Source of the DNA: Cryptomeria japonica
Taxonomy: Eukaryota; Streptophyta; Pinopsida; Cupressales; Cupressaceae
Length of the DNA stretch: 64,000 nucleotides
Reading direction: 5' to 3'
NCBI RefSeq assembly: GCF_030272615.1
Contig: NC_081407.1
Coordinates: 379,214,179-379,278,178 of the forward strand
Position 1 is the stretch's first letter. The number at the start of each line of letters is the position of its first letter. The position numbers and the translations under genes are program-made. The notes under the pieces are model-generated. The model was given only the letters and a program-made list of their open reading frames with translations. It was not told the DNA's origin and made no database searches. Of this stretch, positions 12,358 through 22,162 are shown one piece after another.

Positions 12358-12726
12358 ATGGTGAATGTTCTTAAAGTCTAAGATAGGCTTGAAGGCGCAT
12401 CTAACTTCACCTCATGGAAGTTTAGAGTGCTCATTTCACTTAAATAAAATGATCTTCTTCAATTCATAGAGGTGAAGGATTTATCCAAACCTGAAGATCA
12501 TGTGGAGAAACTGTGATTCAAGAAGAATGCAATCAAGACAAAGAAGATATTAATCGACTCCATGAGGGATCACTTGGTGCCTCTCATATCTAAGATGACA
12601 ACTCCAAGAGATATGCTCAAGACCTTGGAGGGTTTATATGAGATTAACAACGTAAGTAGGGATCTTTCCTTGAGACGACAACTCCACCAAGTGAAGATGG
12701 CTAAGTGGAAGGTCAAAATTACCTAA
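12358..12726 (+). pseudogene. Copia gag (N-terminal part), broken
   Basis: The frame starts with ATG at 12,358 and reads MVNVLKV, then DRLEGASNFTSWKFRVLISL, a typical copia gag opening. It continues through KKNAIKTKKILIDSMRDHLV and LRRQLHQVKMAKW. At least four stop codons interrupt it (near 12,379, 12,448, 12,514 and 12,724), so the capsid-type protein cannot be made. The next recognisable coding segment is in another frame from 12,770. Confidence 0.85.
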
Positions 12727-12769
12727 GATTGATCGACTCCGTGCAGATTGTATTCAAGAAAAATCAAGA

Positions 12770-13378
12770 TTGATTGTCGGAGGAATCGTCAAGAGTTCTC
12801 AAAATGAAGATACACATGTTCTTGCCACTCAATCTACCAAGAAACAAAAGTATTGGAAGAAGGGCAACTTCAAAAAGAATAGAGATTTCAAATCAGATTC
12901 TACACCTGATTCTAGGAAGAGGAAGAAAGACCTCTCTTTCATCCATTGTTTTAGGTGTGACAAGTTTGGTCACTTTGTAAAGGATTGTTTGACAAGACCT
13001 AATCATCAAGGAGAAAAAATCAATGAAGTCTCATCTCAGAAGGAGAATAAACATAACTCCAATGGTTTTCTTTTCATATCAGCACTATCAAGCAATGTTC
13101 TTACCAACAGTGATACATGGTTAATTGACAGTGGAGCCTCTCGACATATCACCAATAATTGGGAACACCTTTCTGATCTAGTGGAGAAAGAGTCACATCT
13201 TCAAGTCATTATTGGAGATGATGCTCGCTATGTTGTAAGAGGAGTTGGTGCTACATCTCTAAAACTTAAATCTGGAGTTTCTCTACACCTAAGTGATGTA
13301 TTGTTCATACTAGGGATCAAGAGGAACCTTGTGTCTATCTCAGCCTTGGAGGATAAGAGATCAAATTGCATTTTCTGA
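12770..13378 (+). pseudogene. Copia nucleocapsid zinc knuckle and aspartic protease
   Basis: The segment contains an intact CX2CX4HX4C knuckle (CFRCDKFGHFVKDC), then the protease active site DTWLIDSGASRHIT and the downstream hydrophobic strand region through LHLSDVLFILGIKRNLVSI. The frame is lost near 13,360 by a frameshift; the reading then continues in another phase into the GAG-pre-integrase region. The beginning of this frame has no ATG and simply continues from gag after a frameshift. The protease motif itself is intact, but it cannot be expressed as part of a full polyprotein. Confidence 0.9.
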
Positions 13379-14417
13379 AGGAAGAGTTCTTGCTTGGCGT
13401 AAGAACTCCAACATCAAGACTGCTCGTGTGATCGAAAATTGACATGAGAGTTTATACAAACTCTCCACTCTCCCAGTTCAATCTATTATTCATGATTCCT
13501 CCAATTCTAGCGAACTCTGGTACAAAACACTTGGACATCTTCACTTCAGGGAAATTCCCTCCTTGGAAAAGATGGTAAAAGGTATTCCTAAACTTATTCA
13601 TGTAAATGATGGTACTTGTAAAGGTTGTGCTATGGGTAAAAATGTTAAAAGTCCTTTTCATAGCAATGAAAGTAGGTCTAAAGAAATACTAGATCTTGTA
13701 CATTCAGATTTATGTGGTCCAATGTCAATTCCATCCCTAAGTGGATGTTTGTATTATGTAACTTTTATAGATGACTACTCTAGGAAGACTTGGATTTATT
13801 TCTTAAGGTCTAAAGAGTCTGATGAAGTCATAAGTAGGTTTAAAGAGTTTAAAGCTCTTGTAGAAAATATATGTGGAAAGAAAATGAAAACCTTAAGGTT
13901 TGATAATGGAGGTGAATACACCTCGCATAGCTTTTTTTATTTCTGTATTGAGGTAGGAATCAAGAGGGAGTTTGGTGTTCCTTACAACCCTCAATAAAAT
14001 GGGGTTGCTAAAAGGAAGAACAGATCTATAGTTGAAGCTGCAAAAGCTATGATTCATGATCAAGGCCTTTAGATTTTTCTATGGGCAGAAGCCTCTAGAA
14101 CAACAATGTATGTTCAGAATAGATGTCCTCATCGGATATTACAAAATATGACTCCTAAAGAAGCCTTCTCAGGTATCAAGCCTGATGTCAGCCAACTAAG
14201 AATAATTGGTTGTCCTGTGTATGTTCATATTCCCAAGGACAAAATAACCAAGTTGGAGCCTTCTGGCAAGAGAGGGATATTTGTAGGCTACAGTGAAACC
14301 TCCAAAGCCTACCGTATTTATGTTCTTGGACAAAAGAAAATAGAGGTTAGCAGGGATGTTGAACATTTGAGGAAGATGTTGCATTCTGGAAATCAAAGGG
14401 CTCATGCATGGAGATAG
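13379..14417 (+). pseudogene. Copia integrase region, broken
   Basis: Reading resumes with the pre-integrase zinc-binding segment (ELWYKTLGHLHF, then CKGCAMGK). It continues into the catalytic core with D in LDLVHSDLCGPM and D in LRFDNGGEYTS. A TAA at 13,995-13,997 falls right where the third catalytic block begins, before NGVAKRKNRSIVEAAK, in which the usual glutamate is replaced by lysine. A TAG at 14,070-14,072 precedes IFLWAEAS. The frame runs on through IIGCPVYVHIPKDK and GIFVGYSETSKAYRI before the frame is lost near 14,410. Confidence 0.88.
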
Positions 14418-16252
14418 ATGATGAGACTGCTCAAGACATGAATGTTGATCATGCTCCTGAGATTCAAAGGGAGACTACAAAACTTGATGTAAGTAATGAT
14501 CCAATTGAACCCTTGGATCCCACTAATGGGATCAGAGATATTGTTGTGTCTCGAAAGAGACCTCTTTGGGCACGAAACACTATGCAGGAAGCAGAATAGT
14601 TTGCCGCTCCTAGAGGAACATTTAGAGAAAGCAAAAGACCACAAATATTTTTTGGTTATGTTGCATTAATGTGTAATCTTATTGAGTCTGAACCTTCTAG
14701 TGTAGAGGAAGTCACAAAACAACAAGTTTGGAAAGATGCAATGGATGAGGAGTATCAATCCATTCTCAAGAACAATGTGTAGGATATTGTGCCTAGACCA
14801 AAAGGGAAGTCCGTTGTATCTTCCAAGTGGTTGTACATGATAAAACATGCAATTGATGGCAGCATTGAAAAGTACAAGGCTAGATTTGTGTCTTGTGGCT
14901 TCTCACAACAAGAGGGAATAGACTACAAAGAAACATTTGCCCCTGTTGCTCACTATACTTTCATTAGAACCATCATTGCTATTGCAATAGCTAAGGGATG
15001 GAAGTTGCAATAGATGGATGTGAAGACTGCTTTTCTTAATGGCGTGATTGAAGAAGAAGTCTACATCGAGAAACTTGAGGGGTTCGTGATTCATGGGAAA
15101 GAGTCTCATGTGTGTAAATTGAAGAAAACCCTATATGGTCTTAAACAAGGTCCTCAGGCTTGGTATGAAAGAATTGATAAATACTTAGTGGGTTTGGGTT
15201 TTTGCAAAAATGATGTTGATCCAAACCTTTACTTCAAATTATTCAATGGTGATATGTTGATCTTGGTACTTTATGTTGATGACCTATTTGTTACTGGAGA
15301 AGATCATCTCATTGATAGATGTAAGAAGGAGTTGACTTCAGAATTTGAGATGAAGGACTTACAACTTATGCACTTCTTTCTAGGGTTGGAGGTGTGGTAG
15401 AGGCCCAATGGGATTATCCTAAGTCAAGGTAAATACACCATTGAAATATTGAAGAGATTTGGAATGACAGATTATAAATCCATGTCCACACCCATGGAAA
15501 CTAACTTGAAGAAATTAAGGGAAGCTGTAGCTAGTTCAGATCTTGTGGACCCTACTATGTACAAGCAATTGATTGGGTCCCTGATGTATCTAGTTAACAC
15601 TAGACCAAATATTTGTTATGCAGTGAGTGCACTAAGTCAGCTCATGAGTGAACCTAAATAGATATATCTAGTTGCAGTCAAGCATATCTTGAGATACTTG
15701 CATGGCACAGTTGGATATGGCTTGAAATACTCTTCCAATATGGATCTGACTCTTGAAGGATATTTTGATTTTGATTGGGAAGGGAATGTTACTGATTGGA
15801 AGAGCACTTTTGGTTGTTGCTTCAGCTTGGGATCTGTTATCATTTCTTGGTGTAGCAGGAAGCAATCTTTAGTAGCTCTGAGCACTGCTGAGGCATAATA
15901 CATTGCAGCATGTGTAGCAACTCGTGAAGCAGTTTGGCTTTGTAAGCTTCTTGCAGGTTTGTTTGGCCAATCATTGGAGCCTACCATCATACATTGTGAT
16001 AACCAAAGCTGTGTGAAGCTTTCAGTCAATCCAATATTTCATGACATAATGAAGCATGTAGAGATTCAGTACTACTATATCAGAGATATGGTACAAAGGA
16101 ATGTTGTTTAGTTGAGATACATTTGTACTGAGGAACAAACTGCTGACATTTTCACCAAGCCTCTTGCGAAAGTGAAATTTGTGCTTTTTCGAGACAAGCT
16201 TGGAATTGTGGAAAATGAAGCTCTTGTTGAGAGGGAGTCTCAGCATCAGTAA
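14408..16252 (+). pseudogene. Copia reverse transcriptase and RNase H, broken
   Basis: One phase carries the whole region. Landmarks are KWLYMIKHAIDGSIEKYKAR, FAPVAHYTFIRTIIAIA, MDVKTAFLNGVIEEEVYIE and the catalytic VLYVDDLFVTG. RNase H follows with STFGCCFSLGSVIISWCSRK, then IHCDNQSCVKLSVNP and EEQTADIFTKPLAK. In-frame stops lie at 14,597 (TAG), 14,780 (TAG, at an expected Trp), 15,011 (TAG), 15,398 (TAG), 15,659 (TAG), 15,896 (TAA) and 16,109 (TAG). Several sit where family comparison predicts Gln. The protein ends ESQHQ with a TAA near 16,250. Confidence 0.9.
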
Positions 16253-16272
16253 TTGCCTGATATGTTTTATAA

Positions 16273-16590
16273 TGCATTCTTCTCTGAGAGAGAAGTTTGA
16301 GGTGCAAGCCCTTATCATGCATTCTTCTCTGTGAGAGAAGTTTGAGGTATCAGGCTCTTGTTATGCATTCTTCTCTGTGAGAGAAGTTTGAGGTATCAGC
16401 TCTTGTTATGCATTCTTCTCTATGAGAGAAGTTTGAGGTATCAGCCCTTGTTATGCATTCTTCTTTGTGAGAGAAGTTTGAGGTATAAACCCTTATTGTG
16501 CATTCTTCTCTGTGAGAGAAGTTTGAGGTATCAGCCCTTGATGTTCATTCTTCTCTGTGAGAGAAGTTTGAGGTTTCGGCCCTTATTCCA
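16273..16590 (+). repeat. 45-bp hairpin tandem array, about seven units
   Basis: Seven successive units of 45-46 bp start near 16,273, 16,318, 16,364, 16,409, 16,454, 16,499 and 16,542. Each contains CTTCTCTGTGAGAGAAG, a perfect 7-bp stem with a 3-nt loop, followed by tttgaggtatcagccc. Because 45 is a multiple of three, the array keeps an open frame encoding a 15-residue repeat ending CERSLRYQP, but there is no sign this is a gene. It lies between pol and the polypurine tract of the copia element. Confidence 0.92.
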
Positions 16591-16817
16591 CCCTCTGTGA
16601 GTAGGTATGGTGGATGTTATGGAAGAAATTTCATGACTTTGCACTTGTGTTTATTCACCCACTAGGAGTAGCCATGGTGAACATCATGATATGATAACGA
16701 CATCAAGTTGATTGAATCTGTGATGGAAACTTGTGTTCATTTTTTCTTTATTCATGAGAGTAGCCACGGTGGATATCTCTATGTGATTCAAATATTGAAA
16801 AGGATTTCTCCCTAGCT

Positions 16818-16826
16818 AAGAGGGAG
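16818..16826 (+). promoter_or_regulatory. Copia polypurine tract
   Basis: AAGAGGGAG directly abuts the TGTTGATG start of the 3' LTR, the normal position for the plus-strand DNA primer. Confidence 0.88.
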
Positions 16827-17546
16827 TGTTGATGATATATAGTGTCGGTCGGATTCCTCTTGGCTGACTCAACATGGTCAAACATGTGAATGGCCTTTCG
16901 GCCTTACACATTTGATGCACCATCTAATATTAATCTATTAATATATTCTTAGTGAATTAGAGGTGTCTCTTCGGGTTTGCTTTAATTTGTAATAAGCCAA
17001 CTTTTGACTAAAAGTCACGAACCTTTATTGAAAGTATGCGATATGTAAAGGGAGATGACTCTTGGGCATTACCGATTGATAGATATATAACAAGTGTGGT
17101 CTTCTCTCCTTGACACATACAAGTTTGGATATAATAACTACATAAGCAAATCAATATTCATCTACAACAGACGAGATTCACTCCTTGTAACATTCGAAAT
17201 ATATATTGAAGAACACACTTGCATAACAATTCATAGACATTCTACAAATACTCGTTTTCTTCAGCAATTCGTTGAGATTGTATAGCAGATAGAAATCTAT
17301 CTACAATAGGTTAAGCATCAACTAAGGAATTTTGATTCCTTATTACAGTTCGCATAGTCTTTATATGAATTGTTGTCATATATATATATATAGCTTCAAG
17401 AGTGAAGCAAACTCTTTGTAAAATTAAGATAATAAAGTCATATTTCATTGCTGGGGTTTTCACCTTCAAGAGGAAGGTTTTCCTAGGGTAATTCTGTGCA
17501 AATGTGTGAATTATTGTGTTACCTAATTTGATCATAAAACTTAACA
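16827..17546 (+). repeat. Copia 3' LTR
   Basis: The 720-bp LTR matches 11,538-12,255, starts TGTTGATG and ends TTAACA. It is followed by the AATAA target duplication at 17,547-17,551. Confidence 0.93.
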
Positions 17547-17551
17547 AATAA

Positions 17552-20160
17552 TATCCTTTATTTTTATCCCTCTTTTTCAATATAAAAGGTTTATTTCATA
17601 ATTTTGTCTTCTCTTGAAGAAAAGGTCACATAACAAGTAGTAACAATTTTTTATATTGGCATTAGGTATGAAAAAATACAAGATCAAATATATGTTTGGG
17701 TGGCTAACTGTGAGACTCCCATGAGCAATAGGGCTGGTGTTTTAAATTTTTCAAGTGAAGATAATCTGGCATTGCTTGATGCAGACAATGCTAGAAGGAA
17801 AGATGGATCCTTTAACTCCACATGTTCCGAGCTCTACATTTAGGCCAACACATTGAAGCAACACAAGAAACTATAGAGATGGCAATGGTACTAGTTAGAA
17901 TAATGCATTCTAAAATGTAGAGTCAAATTATTGAAGCTTTAATGTTAACTACACCTTGCTTACCTAATTCAATAAATTTATGTATGTGAGTATTCAATAA
18001 ATTTTTATTATTTTATTATATAATGACATTATAAACATTATGTTATTAATTAAGTATTTACATTTTTATATCTAAATGATTGTTTATCTTAGTTTCAATG
18101 TAATCAATTAATTTTATATTTAAATGAAATAGACATGTTGAAATAGATAAAATAGTTTATATACACAATTATAATATTAATATACATTTATCTAAACCCT
18201 TTTAGCATATATATTCAATATATCTAAATTTTGTTACTGTATATCTTAAATAAAATATCTCTTACTGTCAAAAATACTTCTAAACATTATCAAAATTAAA
18301 TTAAATTGAGAAACAAATTTACACATCTTAAAAATTTTGGCGTTTCGTTATTTGAGATGCACTACCTGATATTGAAAATCAATGGTTGACAATTGTTTAG
18401 AGTGCCTACAAGACCATTGAAACATCTACAGTCGTCGATATTTTTCCATTGCTTTTTCACATTTTCTGACCGTTTCTCTTGTTTGCATTTTCTTTCTGTT
18501 TTTGTTCGCCTGTTTTCACAATTATCGAAGTATCTCACACATTTATATTCACCACTCATTTTCTTTTCATTGTTCGCATTATTAATGTGGTTGTCTGCAA
18601 ATAAATGACCTAGATGCATCATCGATAGTACCTTCTGACTCCAACTGTCTGATTTAAAAACTTACATTTTAAAATAGAGAAAAACTTTACTGTAGTGCAC
18701 GATTTTTTTAGCCTAAGACACAAGAAAAACGCTAAGAAGTTTGCATTCAGTAACATTTTAAATGGACACATATATTGACGCTTTTACCTATGATTGCATT
18801 GAAATACGTGAATAAAATATTAACGCAACCTTCATCTATCCTCCTATTTTTACGGAGTCAAATTAGGTGTCCATAATTAGAAAATCATTTTAAAAAAAGA
18901 CAAAATGGAGATTTTTTGCACTCTGTAATGCTGGAAAATGCATAACTACATTTTTTATATAACAATTATAATTCGAATTAAATTTTATTTCACTTTGGTT
19001 AACTTTTGTGGCAGTTAATTGAGTGATATATTTTTTATTTGCAATAGGCATATAATTTAAGTTTATTATTTTTATTTATATTTTCAACTTTATATGTGAT
19101 TTGATTTTTAATATTTAAATTTAATGTTTAGTTTAATTATGTTAATAAATATTATATAAAAATAATAATAAAGTTAAATATATTAAATATTATAAAAGAT
19201 TTATAATCATTCAGATAAAATAATAATGCAAGATTTAAATAGTTTTTTTTTGTTTTAAAATTACTTATCTTTTATCTTTTGTACTCATCTTTAAAGACCT
19301 AATTGACAAGATTTTGAGATAGTTTTAAATGGAATTTATTTGTATATTTATGTGTTCTTTAAAAAAATTTGGTTTGAGAAATTTTTTATACAAATCTTTT
19401 ATATACTATACAAAATTATAAATTTAATATTTTCTTTGTTTAATACAAATAAATTATTTTGACTATTTGTTTAAGAATAATATAAAATAGATTTTATACA
19501 AATAATGTTTCGGTAGTAAATAGTTATTTATTTAAAAAGAAAAGTGTTCTACCTATGATAGTGACCATAGAAGAGGAATTAGAAGATTTTAAAAATCACA
19601 CAACTTAAAATCAAATGTATTCATAATTATTTGGGTTTCTAAGTATTTGGGTTTTTAAGTATATGGGAAGATTTCATATTTCAAAACATTAAGGTTTTAA
19701 TATATTTAATTTTCAAATTATATGTTTAGAAATTAATTAGATAAGAAAAATTTGATAATTTGGTTAGATCAATTTTATATGATAGCTTTTAAATATTATT
19801 ATAATTTATTGTATTATAATATATAGTTATATACATTAAAAAAATGATATAGTATAAATTAAATTGTACTATTATATATTATATTTTATCTAATGTAAAT
19901 TATTAAATTTAATTTAAAATAATATTATAAGTTTGTTATTTTGATTGATTCAAAGTAATTCTTTTCTAAACTATTAGATTTTGTGTGATAATTTTCAAGT
20001 CAAGTTTCTTTATTAGTTACATTTAGACATAATAAGCCTTGTAATAACAATGTTATAAAACTATATGTATTAATATATATTAAATGTATAATAGAAATTA
20101 TTATATATAAATATGACATAATATATAATAGTTTTTAAATATAATACAAATTAAATTATA
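17552..20160. other. AT-rich desert with a partial dispersed repeat copy
   Basis: Positions 17,745-17,900 resemble 3,405-3,530 of the dispersed repeat (tcaagtgaagataat...ttgcttgatgcagac). The rest, especially 18,000-18,350 and 18,900-20,160, is very AT-rich and holds only short chance frames. No gene was recognised. Confidence 0.55.
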
Positions 20161-20164
20161 TTTT

Positions 20165-20180
20165 CTCAAGGACCTCCTCT

Positions 20181-20211
<31 letters not shown>

Positions 20212-21100
20212 TATATATTCCCTTTCCATTTCTCTATATATATCTATCTCACTCACACACACACACTCCCAATTCCACCCTCATTCCTATCTTTGTCTTT
20301 ATCTCTTTATCTTTTTCCCTCTTTAGCTCTCGAGTTATACCTCTTTATTACTAGTATTTGTCATCTTCTTTCTCTCACTCTTTCCAATTCTATCTCTATC
20401 TCTATCTCCCTATATCTCCCCTACTCTTTCTTTATGTCTTTCTAACTCCTCTATCTATTCCTACCCATATCCTTCTCTATGTATATCTACCTATCTCTCT
20501 CCCTATCTATTTATCTCTCTATATTTCTCTTTACTTATTACTCACCCTCTCTCCCTCTCCCTCTCACTCTCAATGTATTGGTCTATCTCTCCCTCTCCCT
20601 ATCCCTCTCTATATCTTGGGTTGTCTCCTCCCCTCTTCTTCTTTCTTCCTCTCTACTTGTCTCTTTGTACACCTCACCCTCTCACATCTCCCTCCTCTAC
20701 TTGTCTCTCTCGCTTTCTCTACTCCTCTCTCTATCTTCTCCCTCTATCTCTTCCCATCTCTCCCTCCCTTTCTCGCTCCCTATCCCAACTATATTGATCT
20801 CTTTATCTTTGTCTATATCGTTGTCTTCATCTTTGTCTCTCCCTTTCTATCTCCCTATCTCTTCCTATCTTTATCGCTCATGCTACCTCTCTCTATCTCT
20901 CTATCTATTTCGCTCCCGCTTTCCTATATCCCTCTATCTTAATCTCAACCATATCTTCATATCTTCCCATGTATCTCACATGACATACTCTCTCTCTCTC
21001 TCTCTAGACCTCTATTCTTATATCTCTTTGCCTTTGTATCTCTATCTCTCCATATTTCTTCTTTCATTTATCCCCCCCGTGTCTCTCTCTCCCTATTGCA
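20165..21100 (+). repeat. Pyrimidine-rich simple-sequence tract
   Basis: Nearly 1 kb of C/T-rich DNA begins with (CT)n at 20,175-20,201 and degenerates into ctctatctc/tccctct words with CA and TA patches. The open frames through it (such as 20,358-20,942 and 20,479-21,168) encode only Ser/Leu/Pro/Tyr low-complexity text and are composition artefacts. A similar tract in the opposite orientation is at 37,366-37,645. Confidence 0.85.
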
Positions 21101-21539
21101 AACATAACATGAGCCTTTTAGTAATGGAGTCTAATTATCTTCTTGATTCAGAGGTTTTGTTTGAATAATGTTTGGATTAATGTAAGTGGATGCATAGTCT
21201 ATTTCAATCTATCTGTTCTCCGTTAAACCCTTTGTTTCACAAACACCATCTTTTTCTAAATAGCCTACCAATTGACCTCATCTTCACACAAGTCTATACA
21301 ACTAATACACCAAAAAAAATTCTAATTGACCTTCCAAACCTCTTCGGTATAACATTGCACACCAAGGTGCAATTGCTAGTATATTGACTATGCCCGGGAC
21401 ACTAAAGAGCTTAAGCACGATTCCCCATTGACCGCCTCTACCCATTGTCGCTTAACACCAATACAAGAGCTACAGTTGCCATTTTCATTCGCAGCCTCGT
21501 CTTTGTTTGATTTTTATCCCCGCCTTTCAAAGGACAGAG

Positions 21540-22135
21540 GTAATAAAAGGGCCAAAAATGAACCTGGGCTATCAATCTAACTAAACATGTAATCATTCAC
21601 GGGCTTGGAAATCTCGAGTCCCTTTCCACTGAACATGTTTTTCCCTATTTTCACATTAACAAGACTACTTTTTTATAGAGAAATATAGTGCGTAAATTCA
21701 ATGCTACATCTACTGTTCGACGTATGGAAAAAGAAAAAAATTGTACACAGTAGGGCCATATCACATGTGAGCTTGACTGAGTGTTTCGTGAGGGAGAAGT
21801 GTTCTTTATGGTAAATTTGGATGGCTTTAAGATGGGGTTTAATGGTTGAAGTGATATTTTTCGAATAGATTTTTTATCCTTTTGTTTGTATTTGGTTGAT
21901 GTGACATTTTTTGAATAGATTTTTTATCCTTTTGTTTGTATTTGGTTGATGTGACAGGAGGATTTAACAGTTTGTTTACATCATGTTATCTGTAGCTATT
22001 TTAAAAGTGTTATTATTTTAATTATTTTATTTTGACAATAGTTAATTTTATATTTATTAGATAAGGTTTAGTATAAGTGATCTTAATATCTGAATTTAGT
22101 TTCTAGTTTTTATCTTAAACATTTTAGCATTTAAC
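21540..22135. repeat. Dispersed repeat, copy 4, left half (split by the Helitron)
   Basis: This matches 3,630-4,135 and the beginning of 1-300, then stops abruptly after agcatttaa at about 22,134. The homology resumes at 42,218 on the far side of the rolling-circle element. Within it a 50-bp unit (gaatagattttttatcc...ggttgatgtgaca) is tandemly duplicated at about 21,851-21,950. Confidence 0.7.
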
Positions 22136-22138
22136 AAG

Positions 22139-22151
22139 GACGCAAAGCGTC
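22139..22151 (-). other. 3'-terminal hairpin of the rolling-circle element
   Basis: GACGC-AAA-GCGTC is a perfect 5-bp stem with a 3-nt loop, located within about 5 bp of the left insertion boundary. A terminal hairpin at the 3' end is a known Helitron/Helentron feature thought to act as the replication terminator. Confidence 0.8.
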
Positions 22152-22152
22152 A

Positions 22153-22162
22153 AGTTCCTGCC
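22153..22162 (-). repeat. 3' subterminal inverted repeat
   Basis: AGTTCCTGCC here is matched in inverted orientation by GGCAGGAGCT at 42,208-42,217, nine of ten positions. It lies just inside the terminal hairpin, as described for Helentrons. Confidence 0.75.

Larger units (their letters stand above)
11538..17546 (+). mobile_element. Complete but inactivated Ty1/copia retrotransposon
   Basis: The 6,009-bp element is bounded by two LTRs that start TGTTGATGATATATAG and end CTTAACA, and by AATAA duplications. Domain order is gag, zinc knuckle, aspartic protease, integrase, reverse transcriptase, RNase H, which is the copia order. The frame changes at least twice (near 13,360 and 14,410) and there are more than ten stops, so no functional polyprotein can be made. 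Flanking DNA on the left is the end of a Tat-related LTR. Confidence 0.95.

Noticed and set aside
16273-16590. Palindromic repeats resembling a CRISPR array
   Set aside because: The units are contiguous 45-bp copies without unique spacers and lie inside a plant copia element; it is a tandem array.
16358-16600. 80-codon repetitive ORF across the hairpin array
   Set aside because: The frame is open only because the period is divisible by three; there is no start context or family similarity.
20358-21168. Overlapping 194- and 229-codon open frames
   Set aside because: They are translations of a C/T-rich simple repeat, giving Ser/Leu/Tyr/Pro text in several frames at once; no protein family fits.
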